From Runella zeae DSM 19591 (lineage in GTDB: Bacteria; Bacteroidota; Bacteroidia; Cytophagales; Spirosomataceae): a stretch of DNA of 64,000 bases. Below the pieces are notes generated by a model. The model worked only from the letters and a program-made list of their open reading frames with translations, was not told where the DNA came from and made no database searches. The stretch covers positions 248,001 through 312,000 of the forward strand of contig NZ_KE384037.1 in assembly GCF_000423565.1 (NCBI RefSeq). Reading direction: 5' to 3'. Within the stretch, counting starts at the first letter, position 1; every line of letters begins with the position of its first letter. Below are positions 1 through 8,732 of the stretch, piece after piece. Made by a program: the position numbers and the translations under genes.

Positions 1-54
1 TCCTTTTTGTGAGCAAAATTTAAAAATCAATTTTTACAGCCCACAAAACCCCTC

Positions 55-62
55 TATCTTTG
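55..62 (+). promoter_or_regulatory. Bacteroidota -7 promoter element upstream of the flippase gene
   Basis: TATCTTTG matches the Bacteroidota sigma-A -7 consensus TAnnTTTG exactly. It lies 33 bases before the ATG at 96, which fits a short leader. No clear TTG -33 element is seen. The motif overlaps a possible TTG start at 60, so it argues for the ATG at 96. Confidence 0.5.
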
Positions 63-95
63 ACGGTTTGTTTACTTAATTGCCATTGGCTAAAA

Positions 96-1619
96 ATGAG
101 CGTACTTAAAAAACTGGCTAGCGAAACAGCCCTGTATGGATTAAGCAGCATTGTTGGGCGATTTATCAACTACTTATTGGTTCCGTTGCACACTTGGATT
201 TTTGGCAAACCAAGTGAGCTGAGCCCTACGGTCGATTTGTTTGCCTTTGTAGCGGTCATGAATATTATCTATACGTTTGGGCTCGAAACAGGTTTCTTTC
301 GCTATGCGTCCAAAACAGGTGAACTTCGCAAATACTATGACCAAACCCTCACTTCTGTCATTGTATTGTCGGGGGTATTGTCGTTTTCGGTGGCTTTAGG
401 AGCTCCTGCCATTGCCCAAGCCTTAGATTATCCTGACAAAGCCCATATCATCATATGGTTGTCAGTGATTATGTTTATTGATTCCATTGTCAACATTCCC
501 TTTGCTCGTCTGAGGTTAGAGGGCAAAGCGAAGCGATTTGTTTACGTTAAGATTGTTAATATTTTGGTAAACATTCTGCTCAATGTTTTCTTTTTAGTAA
601 TCTGTAAAGGAATTTATGAAGGATTATTTTTATTGGAATTGAGCAATGAAGTAGCCTTGATTTACAATCCCGAATGGTCGGTTGAGTATATCTTTTTGTC
701 TAATCTTATTTCCAATGCTCTTTTTATTTGGTTATTAAGAGACTTGTTTATTGATTTTAAATTTCAGTTTGATAAGCAACTTTTCATTGAGCTTTGGAAT
801 TATTCTTTTCCAGTCATGATTTTGGGCTTGATTGGAATGATTAATACCATGACCGACCGGATGTTTCTGAAGCATCTTCTACCAAAAGGATTTTATCCAA
901 ATCGCACTTCAGAGGACGCCTTGAGTATATATGGGCAGTGCTATAAGCTTTCGATGCTCATGCAGCTTGCGGTGCAGTCATTCAAATTTGCTGCTGACCC
1001 CTTCTTTTTCTCCAATGCCCAAGACAAAAACGCTCCCCAGCTCTTAGCACTAGTGATGAAGTGGTTTGTAATTGTATGCGTGGGGCTGTGGGTAGTAGTT
1101 AGCCTCAACAACGACGTCATTGGTTTTCTCTTTTTACGTAACCAAATTTACCGCGAAGGGCTGATCGTCGTGCCTATACTTTCGCTGGCCAATTTGTTTA
1201 TGGGTGTGTACTACAATCTAGCTTTTTGGTTTAAACTAACCGATAAAACCAATTTTGGTATTTTGATTTCGGGAATTGGGGCACTTGTTACTATCACCCT
1301 CAACATCTTACTGATTCCTCAACTCGGGTATATCGCCTGTGCTTGGTCGTTTTTGGCCTCTACGTTTGTTATGTGCCTAGTTTGTTATTTTTTAGGCGAA
1401 AAATACTACCCTGTTCCCTACCACGTAGCCTCTTCCTTGGGGTATATTGTGAGCGCAGGGCTGCTGATTTATGTTTCTTCTTTGTTCAAAATTTCGAACT
1501 TATGGGTGTCAGTTCCTTATCATTTAGCGTTATGTTTGTTGTATGGTATTGGAATTTTGCTTGTTGAACGGGATTCAATACCTTTGAGAATTCGTCAAAA
1601 AATCAAAATATTAGGGTAA
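96..1619 (+). CDS. Polysaccharide flippase (Wzx/MATE-like oligosaccharide exporter)
   Basis: A 507-residue, highly hydrophobic inner-membrane protein with about 12-14 predicted membrane segments spread along its length, as in the MOP superfamily of lipid-linked oligosaccharide flippases (polysaccharide biosynthesis protein family). The N-terminal pattern (SETALYGLSSIVGRFINYLL, followed by a PLHTWIF motif) is typical of Bacteroidota members. Its expected role is to move undecaprenyl-linked glycans across the cytoplasmic membrane. The ATG at 96 is preferred over a TTG at 60 because the latter overlaps a TATCTTTG promoter element. The stop codon overlaps an in-frame ATG of the gldH frame (TAATG at 1617-1621), so the two genes are probably co-transcribed. 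The substrate cannot be told from sequence. Confidence 0.88.
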   Translation: MSVLKKLASETALYGLSSIVGRFINYLLVPLHTWIFGKPSELSPTVDLFAFVAVMNIIYTFGLETGFFRYASKTGELRKYYDQTLTSVIVLSGVLSFSVALGAPAIAQALDYPDKAHIIIWLSVIMFIDSIVNIPFARLRLEGKAKRFVYVKIVNILVNILLNVFFLVICKGIYEGLFLLELSNEVALIYNPEWSVEYIFLSNLISNALFIWLLRDLFIDFKFQFDKQLFIELWNYSFPVMILGLIGMINTMTDRMFLKHLLPKGFYPNRTSEDALSIYGQCYKLSMLMQLAVQSFKFAADPFFFSNAQDKNAPQLLALVMKWFVIVCVGLWVVVSLNNDVIGFLFLRNQIYREGLIVVPILSLANLFMGVYYNLAFWFKLTDKTNFGILISGIGALVTITLNILLIPQLGYIACAWSFLASTFVMCLVCYFLGEKYYPVPYHVASSLGYIVSAGLLIYVSSLFKISNLWVSVPYHLALCLLYGIGILLVERDSIPLRIRQKIKILG

Positions 1620-1636
1620 TGTACCCTTTCAATCTT

Positions 1637-2140
1637 ATGAATTTCGTAAAACTTGCGAAGTATTTTTGTTTTGGAGTTGCCATTTTGGGCTTGTGGGTTC
1701 TACAAGGTTGCGACACAAATGCCGTCTATAAAAGCCACGACGACATCAAAGATGGTCAATGGTTTATCAAATACGAACCTACATTTACCTTCGAAATCAC
1801 CGATACAACTCAAGCTTATAATGTTTACTATTTAGTCAGAAATAGCATTGGATATCCTTATTACAACTTATACGTCAAGCGGTTTTTGATTAATGAAAAA
1901 AAGAAGATCGTCAACGAAGCGCTCAATGAATTGATTTTGATGGATGAAAAAAGTGGCAAACCGCTCGGTGACGGGTTAGGAGATTTGTTTGACCACAAAA
2001 TCATCGCTCTCAAAAGTTTTCGTTTCCCACACAAAGGCAAATATACTTTTAAGATAAGACAGTACATGCGTCAAGATCCTTTGCCTGAAATTTTGAGCAT
2101 GGGCATTAGTGTAGAAAAAGTAGTAGCAAACGCCGAATGA
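1637..2140 (+). CDS. gldH: Gliding motility lipoprotein GldH
   Basis: A 167-residue lipoprotein with a basic N-terminus, a hydrophobic stretch and a lipobox ending LQGC, with Cys25 as the lipidated residue. The body carries the GldH signatures RNSIGYPYYNLY and LGDGLGDLFDH. In Flavobacterium johnsoniae GldH is a lipoprotein needed for gliding on surfaces and is linked to the type IX secretion/gliding machinery. An upstream ATG at 1619 overlaps the flippase stop and would add six residues; the ATG at 1637 gives a more normal signal peptide. Translational coupling to the flippase gene is possible. The LON-domain gene follows after a short gap. The assignment is firm; the exact biochemical role of GldH is not known to me. 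Confidence 0.9.
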   Translation: MNFVKLAKYFCFGVAILGLWVLQGCDTNAVYKSHDDIKDGQWFIKYEPTFTFEITDTTQAYNVYYLVRNSIGYPYYNLYVKRFLINEKKKIVNEALNELILMDEKSGKPLGDGLGDLFDHKIIALKSFRFPHKGKYTFKIRQYMRQDPLPEILSMGISVEKVVANAE

Positions 2141-2164
2141 GTCGCCAAGATTTGTATCATTGAT

Positions 2165-2794
2165 ATGGAAAGTTTTTTACCTTTTTTCCCCCTAAATTTG
2201 GTAGCTTATCCTACCGAAAACCTGAACTTACATATTTTCGAACCTCGCTATCGTCAGTTAATCAACGAATGTATCGAACAGAATCTGACGTTTGGGATTC
2301 CTTCTTTTATCAACAACAAACTCCCCGGCTATGGAACGGAGATGAAAATAATGAGTTTGGCCAAACGCTACGACGACGGGCGGATGGACATCAAAACCAA
2401 GGGTTTACGGATATTCAAAATTGTTACCGTCCAAAATCCCGTTCCCCACAAACTCTACTCAGGAGGAAAAATCCAATTTATTGAAGAGCAAGATAGTCCA
2501 GATGGAGTGATTTCAGAATTGTTGCTCCAACTCGACCGCCTCTACCAACTCCTTCAAACCAAAGTTGATTTTGACAGTACTCAGTATCCTTTTTCATACC
2601 AAGTTGCTCACAAAGTAGGACTCTCTCAAGAAGAAGAATACCAACTGCTGACAATGAGCTCCGAAACCGAGCGTCAACGCTTCTTGCTACATCATCTCAA
2701 TAAAGTCATTCCGATTATGTCAGAAATGGAGCGTACCAAAGCTAGAATTCAGATGAATGGCCATTTCAAAAATCTTGACCCTCTTAATTTTTGA
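2165..2794 (+). CDS. Standalone LON substrate-binding domain protein
   Basis: A 209-residue protein consisting of only the N-terminal LON domain of Lon protease. The opening FLPFFPLNLVAYPTENLNLH and FEPRYRQL is the classical LON signature. The AAA+ ATPase and Ser-Lys protease domains are absent, and the length equals that of standalone LON-domain proteins, so it is not a truncated Lon. Such proteins are taken to bind peptides or partners but their function is poorly defined. It follows gldH by 24 bases on the same strand, probably in the same operon, and converges on the guanine deaminase gene with 4 bases between the stops and no visible terminator. Confidence 0.88.
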   Translation: MESFLPFFPLNLVAYPTENLNLHIFEPRYRQLINECIEQNLTFGIPSFINNKLPGYGTEMKIMSLAKRYDDGRMDIKTKGLRIFKIVTVQNPVPHKLYSGGKIQFIEEQDSPDGVISELLLQLDRLYQLLQTKVDFDSTQYPFSYQVAHKVGLSQEEEYQLLTMSSETERQRFLLHHLNKVIPIMSEMERTKARIQMNGHFKNLDPLNF

Positions 2795-2798
2795 GGGC

Positions 2799-3272
2799 CT
2801 AGTACTCTATTCTGTCTATCTTCTGACGCCATTGCTCAAACACTGTGAGTGCTTCCTCTCTCAAACAACACTCTTGCGGAAGCTTTCGATTAGACTTGGG
2901 TGTATCAAGTTCTTGATAAATAAAAGCATCATCAAAATTGGCCGCAGCGGCATCGTCTTTAGTACAAGCATAGTAGATTTTTTGGATCCCTGCCCAATAA
3001 ATAGCCCCTAAGCACATGGGACAAGGCTCGCAAGAGGTATAAATGACACAGTTGTCGAGTTTGAAACTTCCGAGTTTTTTGCAAGCTTCCCTGATTGCCA
3101 CTACTTCGGCATGGGCGGTGGGGTCGTTGGTAGAAGTAACCTGATTGCAGCCTTTTGCCACTACCACACCTTCGCTTACTACTACTGCCCCAAAGGGGCC
3201 TCCTATGTCCTTTTTCATTCCTTGCCGTGCTACCTCAATAGCTTGGCGCATAAATTCGTGGTGTTGATTCAT
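2799..3272 (-). CDS. guaD: Guanine deaminase (cytidine deaminase-like fold)
   Basis: A 157-residue zinc-dependent nucleobase deaminase. The zinc site is HAE (His54, Glu56) plus PCPMC (Cys84, Cys87). The GAIYWAGI stretch and the C-terminal AAANFDDAFIYQEL closely follow Bacillus subtilis GuaD, whose zinc ligands sit one residue earlier. This favours guanine deamination to xanthine over tRNA adenosine (TadA) or cytosine deamination. The gene lies 7 bases downstream of an FAD amine oxidase gene on the same strand, so both are probably one transcript; a shared purine or amine salvage role is possible but not shown. Activity on other nucleosides cannot be excluded. Confidence 0.85.
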   Translation of the reverse strand: MNQHHEFMRQAIEVARQGMKKDIGGPFGAVVVSEGVVVAKGCNQVTSTNDPTAHAEVVAIREACKKLGSFKLDNCVIYTSCEPCPMCLGAIYWAGIQKIYYACTKDDAAAANFDDAFIYQELDTPKSNRKLPQECCLREEALTVFEQWRQKIDRIEY

Positions 3273-3279
3273 GCTATTT

Positions 3280-4473
3280 TTATCGTATTCTAAATAGATT
3301 CTCTAAGTCTCGTTTTCCCGTGATAATTTCAGTGGCTAGCTCTCCCAATGCTGGACCATGCTTATACCCATGTCCTGAACCTCCACCCAAAAACCAGCAA
3401 TTGTCGGCTTCAGGATGCGTATCCAAGATAAAATTTCCATCAGGAGAATTTTCGTAAGGACAAACCCTGCTTTCTACCAAAGGGGCATTTTGTAAGGCCG
3501 GAAACCGATGTGCCATAAAAGCCCGCGCTTTGGCCAATACCTCTGGATGGGAGATTCGTTCGCCGTGGGTAGGGTCAAATAGCTCTCCTCTTTTATCGAC
3601 GCCTACTTTAAAACCTCGATAAGCATTGCCCGGAATACCATAATAAAAGTCTTGACCATCTAAATCTATCCACACGGGCATCGTATCAAACAAGGCAGTA
3701 TGCGAAGCCGGTACCCCCAAATAATACGCCTCTTGCTTGGTACAAATGATAGTCTGGTTCAATATCTCTGGAAAAAGCTGGCCCAACCACGGCCCACACG
3801 CAAACACGAAAGCATCGGCTTCGAGTTGTGTACCATCCGACAATGCTATCGCACCTAGTCGCCCGCCCTCGATAGCCTGAGGTTTTACAAAGGCCGTTTT
3901 GTATTGCCCTCCTCCTCTTACCAAAGCCTCCTGCACTGCTTGACACCCCTCTCTGGCTTTAAGATAACCTCCGTACGGGTCTAGCACTAAATGATGTAAA
4001 TCGGCCGTATGAATATGAGGATAAAGCTTCGCAGCATCTTGAACAGAAATATACTGATACGACAATTGATGCTTGGTCATAAATGGCTCAGTAGCTTCAA
4101 TCATACTTGGAAACTCTTCATAACAAAACCATAATACGCCCGTATTAAAAAACAAGGATTTGTTCCAACGATGCTGATGCTCGCGCCACAACTCCAATGC
4201 TCTTACATTGAGGTTAAAATAGGTTTCATTGTCACCATAAGTAGAACGAATCACTCGCGTTTCATCCCCTGAGCTTGCCCGCGAATTGCCCGGCCCCCAA
4301 GCGTCTACAAGCGTCACTTTAAAACCTGCCCTCAACAGCCACAAGGCGGTCCAGCCACCAAAAGCCCCCGCTCCTACTACCACAATATGCGACTTGGTAT
4401 CCAGTAAAGGTCCTCGCCGAGGCAAACGCACAGTAGAAGATGAACGTGGTGCAAAAGTAGGTTGTGAGGGCAT
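3280..4473 (-). CDS. FAD-dependent amine oxidase (sarcosine oxidase / N-methyltryptophan oxidase family)
   Basis: A 397-residue DAO-fold flavoenzyme. The dinucleotide-binding motif GAGAFGG is at residues 34-40, followed by TLVDAWGPGNSRASSGDETRV, the hallmark of monomeric sarcosine oxidase and MTOX, where a loop Arg and the RVIRSTYG segment contact substrate. The C-terminal VESRVCPYENSPDGNFILD with GGGSGHGYKHGPALGE matches the covalent-flavin region of the family, and the Cys in RVCPYE is a candidate for 8-alpha-S-cysteinyl FAD attachment. About 28 residues precede the usual family start; there is no signal peptide, so it is cytosolic. The start at 4473 is chosen because a longer frame to 4542 would run towards the divergent glycosyltransferase gene. 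Substrate is an N-methylated or secondary amine by family; exact one unknown. Confidence 0.8.
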   Translation of the reverse strand: MPSQPTFAPRSSSTVRLPRRGPLLDTKSHIVVVGAGAFGGWTALWLLRAGFKVTLVDAWGPGNSRASSGDETRVIRSTYGDNETYFNLNVRALELWREHQHRWNKSLFFNTGVLWFCYEEFPSMIEATEPFMTKHQLSYQYISVQDAAKLYPHIHTADLHHLVLDPYGGYLKAREGCQAVQEALVRGGGQYKTAFVKPQAIEGGRLGAIALSDGTQLEADAFVFACGPWLGQLFPEILNQTIICTKQEAYYLGVPASHTALFDTMPVWIDLDGQDFYYGIPGNAYRGFKVGVDKRGELFDPTHGERISHPEVLAKARAFMAHRFPALQNAPLVESRVCPYENSPDGNFILDTHPEADNCWFLGGGSGHGYKHGPALGELATEIITGKRDLENLFRIR

Positions 4474-4565
4474 AACAATAAATGGAGTTGTTAGACTTAG
4501 GGATTTACATTTACTTTGAAGATTACTCAAACATACAAACAATCATACGTATTTTGACGACATCA

Positions 4566-5795
4566 ATGAGAGTTTTACTGATTCACCAGTATTTTTTAGA
4601 AGACAATGATGGCGGCGGGTCACGCTGGAATGAAATAAGTCGGTTTTGGCAGCAAGAAGGGCATGATATTACGGTTGTAGCGGGGATGGTACACTACATG
4701 GGCAATCGACCTGCCAAATACCAAAACAAGTATTTTCATCAGGAAACCAACAGAGACGGCGTCAAAGTAATTCGATGCCACGTTTCAGAATCATACAACA
4801 AAAGCTTTTTAGGACGACTGTGGGCTTATTTTTCGTTTACGTTTTCGAGTATTTGGGGAGGATTATATTATACCAAAGGCAAATACGATGTCATTGTCGT
4901 AACCTCTCCTCCTCTTTTTGTGGGAATTACGGCCTATGTGCTTTCTGTTTTAAAACGGACTCCTTTTGTTTTCGAAATTCGGGATTTATGGCCTGAATCA
5001 GCCATCGATACAGGAGTTTTAACCAGTGGTTTTCTGATAAAATTTGCGTATTGGTTCGAAAAATTCATCTACCACAAAGCCCGATTTATCAATGTACTGA
5101 CGCCTGCTTTTCGTGAGAAATTGATACACACTAAAGGTGTACCTGCCGACAAAATCTTTTTTATCCCGAATGCAGCCGATTTTTCACTTTCTGAAGAATT
5201 GCTACAAACTTTTGATGTAACATCTTTCCGAAAGTTACACCACTTAGAAAATCATTTTGTGGTCACGTATGTAGGAGCGCACGGCATCGCCAATCACCTC
5301 ATTCAAGTCTTAGAAACTGCCGAGCTTCTGCGCGATACGCCTGTGTTGTTTTTGCTGATTGGGGATGGTATGCAAAAAAAGGAGCTTAAAGCTGAAGCTC
5401 AAAAGCGGAACATTACCAACGTAAGATTCATTGATTCGGTACCCAAACGCGACGTTTTCAAGTATATATTAGCGTCGGATGTGGGGGCGTCGGTTCTCAA
5501 AAAAGTAGACACTTTTAAGACCGTTTATTCCAACAAAACCTTCGATTATATGTCGTGCCAAAAACCTATTTTGATGGCCATTGATGGGGTATCTCGGCAG
5601 TTGGTAGAAGACGCGCAAGCAGGTATGTATGTAGAGCCTGAAAATCCGGTTGATTTTGCGGAGAAAATAAGATTTTACTTATCACATCCAGCAACAGTAA
5701 CCACACACGGGAAAAACGGCTACCGATATGCCAAAGAAAATTTTGATAGAGAAGTATTAGCCAAAAAATATTTGGGTTATTTATCTCAGGTCTAA
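4566..5795 (+). CDS. Family 4 glycosyltransferase (WbuB/WcaI-like)
   Basis: A 409-residue GT-B glycosyltransferase. The N-terminal half begins MRVLLIHQYFLEDNDGGGSR and has VVTSPPLFVG and FEIRDLWPES, all typical of GT4 enzymes of capsule and O-antigen clusters. The C-terminal half holds the nucleotide-sugar binding region with YSNKTFDYMSCQKPILMAI and a basic helix at the end. The ATG at 4566 is chosen because it gives the usual family N-terminus; an in-frame ATG at 4482 adds 28 residues unlike the family. It is divergent from the FAD oxidase gene with 92 bases between the starts. It probably builds a surface glycan, perhaps with the flippase at the window start. Donor and acceptor are not known. 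Confidence 0.85.
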   Translation: MRVLLIHQYFLEDNDGGGSRWNEISRFWQQEGHDITVVAGMVHYMGNRPAKYQNKYFHQETNRDGVKVIRCHVSESYNKSFLGRLWAYFSFTFSSIWGGLYYTKGKYDVIVVTSPPLFVGITAYVLSVLKRTPFVFEIRDLWPESAIDTGVLTSGFLIKFAYWFEKFIYHKARFINVLTPAFREKLIHTKGVPADKIFFIPNAADFSLSEELLQTFDVTSFRKLHHLENHFVVTYVGAHGIANHLIQVLETAELLRDTPVLFLLIGDGMQKKELKAEAQKRNITNVRFIDSVPKRDVFKYILASDVGASVLKKVDTFKTVYSNKTFDYMSCQKPILMAIDGVSRQLVEDAQAGMYVEPENPVDFAEKIRFYLSHPATVTTHGKNGYRYAKENFDREVLAKKYLGYLSQV

Positions 5796-5799
5796 TAGC

Positions 5800-5807
5800 T
5801 ATATTTG
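5800..5807 (+). promoter_or_regulatory. -7 promoter element upstream of the thioesterase gene
   Basis: TATATTTG is an exact match to TAnnTTTG and lies 30 bases before the ATG at 5838, just after the stop of the glycosyltransferase gene. A TTG about 25 bases upstream is too far for the usual -33 spacing. It overlaps a possible TTG start at 5805 and so supports the ATG at 5838. Confidence 0.45.
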
Positions 5808-5837
5808 CGCCCCAATTTACTGAAAATCAATAAGCCT

Positions 5838-6287
5838 ATGAATTCAGACACTAATCCACGTTTAGATTTTTTTCGTTCACAAATCGGCAATACCATCGCC
5901 CAAAGCCCCTCACCTTTAGGCCAATGGCTCAACGGCAAACTCCTAGAAGTACAGCATGGCTCAATGACCGTCGAAATCACCATCCGAAAAGATATGACCA
6001 ATCCGCTAGGTACGCTTCATGGAGGAGCCGCTGCGGCTATTATGGACGATCTCGTAGGAATGATGGTCTTTGGCTTAGGACGTGAATATGCCTACACCAC
6101 CGTCAACCTCAATTGTGATTTTTTAAATGCCGCTCGATTAGGAGAAGTACTCATCGCTCATGCGTATGTCATTAGAGCCGGCAAAAACGTAATTCATTGT
6201 GAAGCTCGCATTACCAATACTGAAGGAAAAATAATTGCCAAATGTAGCACAAACATGATTCAGACAGGTGTAAAGTTGCCCTTTTAA
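5838..6287 (+). CDS. PaaI-family hotdog-fold thioesterase
   Basis: A 149-residue cytosolic protein with the PaaI/YdiI signature GTLHGGAAAAIMDDLVG around residues 58-74; the HGG pair and the following acidic Asp are the substrate and catalytic region of 4HBT hotdog enzymes. It would hydrolyse an acyl- or aryl-CoA thioester. The length is that of a single hotdog domain, working as a dimer or tetramer. It sits between two glycosyltransferase genes on the same strand but has its own promoter-like element, so it need not share their function. Substrate unknown. Confidence 0.82.
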   Translation: MNSDTNPRLDFFRSQIGNTIAQSPSPLGQWLNGKLLEVQHGSMTVEITIRKDMTNPLGTLHGGAAAAIMDDLVGMMVFGLGREYAYTTVNLNCDFLNAARLGEVLIAHAYVIRAGKNVIHCEARITNTEGKIIAKCSTNMIQTGVKLPF

Positions 6288-6322
6288 AGTCCTTATAGTG
6301 CCACATCAGGAAGTGAAGATTT

Positions 6323-7771
6323 ATGGAGGTCGTTGTTATCCTATTATATGTAGCCGCAAGTATTGTATTATTTTCGTACAGTTGTGCGCAATTGAGCTTA
6401 CTATGGAACTACTGGTATAAACCCAAGCCTATGCCTACCCGTGCTGGCTCATTGTCTGCTCTGCCTTTGGTTACGATTCAACTGCCTATTTATAACGAAC
6501 GCTATGTAGTAGAGCGACTTCTTAAAGCCATCACAGCGCTCAATTACCCTAAAAACTGTTTAGAAATTCAAGTTTTAGACGACTCTACCGACGAAACACG
6601 CCCTCTTTTAGAGAAACTAATAGCACAATATCAGTCCGAAGGTTTTGATATAAAGTACATTCGCCGAAGCCAACGTACCGGCTTCAAAGCAGGGGCTTTG
6701 GCCTATGGCCTTCAAGAAGCCCGAGGAGATTTGATAGCTATATTTGATGCGGATTTTATTCCAAAAGCTGATTTTTTGAAGCAAACTTTGCTTTATTTTC
6801 ACACGCCTAAGGTGGGCGTTGTTCAAACGCGCTGGGGGCATCTCAACCAATCTTATTCTCTACTCACCATGCTGCAAGCCTTTGGGCTTGATGGTCATTT
6901 TACGGTAGAGCAAGGTGGGCGCAATGCAGGAGGGCATTTCATCAATTTCAATGGTACGGCGGGTATTTGGCGCAAAGCCTGCATCATAGATGCCGGAGGG
7001 TGGTCGGCCGATACCCTTACCGAGGACTTAGACCTGAGCTATCGGGCCCAACTACGCGGATGGGAGTTTGTGTATTTAGAAGGCATCGTTACGCCTGCCG
7101 AACTACCTGCCACCATGCCTGCTCTCAAATCCCAGCAATACCGCTGGATGAAAGGAGCTGCCGAATGCGCCCGCAAAAACCTCTCCGCAGTATGGCAAAA
7201 TAAAGCAATCAGCGTCTCTACCAAAATATTTGCCACGTTTCATCTGCTCAATAGCGGCGTTTTTGTTGCGGTATTATTAATGTCTTTATTGAGTTTGCCA
7301 CTTTTATTTATTACTACACACAGTACCCAATATCATACTTTATTGGGAATTCTAAGGCTTTTTCAGTTGAGTATTATTGTGTTGGTGGGTTTTTATGCCA
7401 CCGCTCATTACTCCCAAAAGACCTTTTGGCAATTGGCATGGCAATTACCTCTATTTTTGACAGTCATCATGGGTTTATCATTACACAATGCGATTGCTGT
7501 AGTAGAAGGTTATTTAGGTAAAAAAACGCCCTTCATTCGGACTCCTAAGTGGGGCATTGTAGAAAAACAAGATAGCTGGGCACAGAAAAAATACTTACTA
7601 AAGAGCTTTAACCTTCTGACAATGCTAGAGTTGCTTCTTTGTTTGTATTTCATAGGAGGGGTCGTATTAGGAGTATATTGGGCTGTGCCTCAACTGATTG
7701 TCATGCACGCGATGCTTGCTATTGGCTTTGGTTTTGTCAGCTTTTATTCTATCAAACACTCTCTCGTTTAG
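6323..7771 (+). CDS. Membrane family 2 glycosyltransferase (cellulose/glucomannan synthase-like)
   Basis: A 482-residue processive-type GT2. An N-terminal membrane segment (about residues 5-27) is followed by the GT-A domain with VLDDSTDET (Asp86, Asp87), the FDADF metal site (Asp142, Asp144), the TEDLDLSYRAQLRGW acceptor motif near 237 and QQYRWMKG, the QxxRW motif, near 277. Several membrane segments follow at about 305-390 and 435-478. This layout is that of CslA/CelA-like synthases, which make beta-linked polysaccharide while passing it through the membrane; family relatives make glucomannan, cellulose or glycolipids. No PilZ domain or bcsB partner is adjacent, so cellulose itself is less likely. 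Confidence 0.82.
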   Translation: MEVVVILLYVAASIVLFSYSCAQLSLLWNYWYKPKPMPTRAGSLSALPLVTIQLPIYNERYVVERLLKAITALNYPKNCLEIQVLDDSTDETRPLLEKLIAQYQSEGFDIKYIRRSQRTGFKAGALAYGLQEARGDLIAIFDADFIPKADFLKQTLLYFHTPKVGVVQTRWGHLNQSYSLLTMLQAFGLDGHFTVEQGGRNAGGHFINFNGTAGIWRKACIIDAGGWSADTLTEDLDLSYRAQLRGWEFVYLEGIVTPAELPATMPALKSQQYRWMKGAAECARKNLSAVWQNKAISVSTKIFATFHLLNSGVFVAVLLMSLLSLPLLFITTHSTQYHTLLGILRLFQLSIIVLVGFYATAHYSQKTFWQLAWQLPLFLTVIMGLSLHNAIAVVEGYLGKKTPFIRTPKWGIVEKQDSWAQKKYLLKSFNLLTMLELLLCLYFIGGVVLGVYWAVPQLIVMHAMLAIGFGFVSFYSIKHSLV

Positions 7772-7790
7772 GTACATACACCAACAAAAA

Positions 7791-7808
7791 ACCCCGCTGC
7801 AGCGGGGT
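7791..7808 (-). terminator. Intrinsic terminator of rpmB
   Basis: ACCCCGCTGCAGCGGGGT is a perfect 18-base palindrome. Read on the minus strand it is followed directly by a run of seven T, giving a strong Rho-independent terminator 35 bases after the rpmB stop. In the plus direction it lacks a clean T run but may slow transcription from the glycosyltransferase gene. Confidence 0.85.
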
Positions 7809-7842
7809 CAATGTCTTTTGCAAAAGATTTTATATCGTCGGC

Positions 7843-8067
7843 TTACAACGCACCGGCTTCTTTCAATACTGCTTCAATACCTTTTTTATTGATAGTGCGA
7901 AGCGCAGAAGTAGCCAATTTGATTTCAACCCACTCGTTCAAAGAAGGTACAAAAAACTTCTTTGTCTGCAAGTTTGGATAGAACTTACGCTTAGTTTTAT
8001 TGTTAGCGTGTGATACGTTATTACCTACTCGAGTTCTTTTGCCTGTAATTTCACAAACTCTTGCCAT
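7843..8067 (-). CDS. rpmB: 50S ribosomal protein L28
   Basis: A 74-residue basic protein beginning [20 protein letters not shown], with the [12 protein letters not shown] segment and a C-terminus [16 protein letters not shown], all diagnostic of bacterial L28 of the large ribosomal subunit. The start at 8067 is the conserved L28 start; the frame extends upstream to 8190 without family similarity. It has its own promoter-like elements and a strong terminator, so it looks monocistronic. In many Bacteroidota rpmB is followed by rpmG (L33); no rpmG is seen here. Confidence 0.97.
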   Translation of the reverse strand: MARVCEITGKRTRVGNNVSHANNKTKRKFYPNLQTKKFFVPSLNEWVEIKLATSALRTINKKGIEAVLKEAGAL

Positions 8068-8094
8068 GACGATTGATTTTTTCAGAATGAGGCG

Positions 8095-8125
8095 CAAAGG
8101 TCGTAATTTTTCTAAAATTTGCCAA
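8095..8125 (-). promoter_or_regulatory. Predicted rpmB promoter
   Basis: On the minus strand TTG (8125-8123) is followed after 20 bases by GACCTTTG (8102-8095), seven of eight matches to TAnnTTTG. The distance to the rpmB ATG is 27 bases. Both elements and the spacing fit a Bacteroidota housekeeping promoter. Confidence 0.5.
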
Positions 8126-8240
8126 ATCTTTATCAAAAAAACCTCACTTATTTGAAAACAGAACGGAGCTTTGGGAGGAGTTGATACCAACCTCTTTCTC
8201 CAAAAGCTCCATACGATATTCGTTCTAAAATAATTGTTAT

Positions 8241-8618
8241 TTAGGCACTTTGGCGATATTCAAGTGACTTTTTGACAAATTGGCGACGACGCTTTGATAC
8301 GGGCAATTTTTTCCCATTTACCAAATGTACAAAGGTACCTTCCTCGGTGATTGTATAATCAGCAAAATACTCGAAGTTGACCAAATACGATTTGTGAGTT
8401 CTTATGAAAGGTGTCTTTTTGAGAAGAGCTTCGTAACTTTTCAAGGTTTTGGCTTGTACGTATTGTTTGCCGCTTTTTGTAAAAATCCGAACATAGTTGA
8501 CATCAGCTTGAATGAAAACTACTTCGCTAGTGTGGATAAAAACGGAACGAGTAGGATGAATTAACTCCAAATGCGAACGCTCTCCCGCTACGGGGAGTAA
8601 AGATTTGATATTGTTCAT
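8241..8618 (-). CDS. Standalone LytTR DNA-binding regulator
   Basis: A 125-residue protein that is almost entirely a LytTR DNA-binding domain (about residues 25-120). It shows [20 protein letters not shown], the [10 protein letters not shown] helix, [15 protein letters not shown] and [11 protein letters not shown], the conserved core of the AlgR/AgrA/LytR DNA-binding fold. There is no receiver domain, so it is not a two-component response regulator; such short LytTR proteins are common in Bacteroidota and are usually transcription factors with an unknown input. It stands alone, with about 114 bases before ruvB and an AT-rich upstream region. Target genes unknown. Confidence 0.87.
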   Translation of the reverse strand: MNNIKSLLPVAGERSHLELIHPTRSVFIHTSEVVFIQADVNYVRIFTKSGKQYVQAKTLKSYEALLKKTPFIRTHKSYLVNFEYFADYTITEEGTFVHLVNGKKLPVSKRRRQFVKKSLEYRQSA

Positions 8619-8732
8619 GGCTGTATTAAAATGTTAATTAATAATTACTGCGCAAAAATGGGATATATTTTCATCACTAAGTATACCCATTCAAACCGAA
8701 GTGCAAATTTTGATAGCTGAAGCGTACATTTT

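Noticed and set aside
60-95. TTG-initiated extension of the flippase gene
   Set aside because: It starts inside a TATCTTTG promoter element; the ATG at 96 gives the family N-terminus.
7843-8067. An rpmG (L33) gene next to rpmB
   Set aside because: A strong terminator follows rpmB and no Cys-rich or basic 50-60 residue frame is found on either side.
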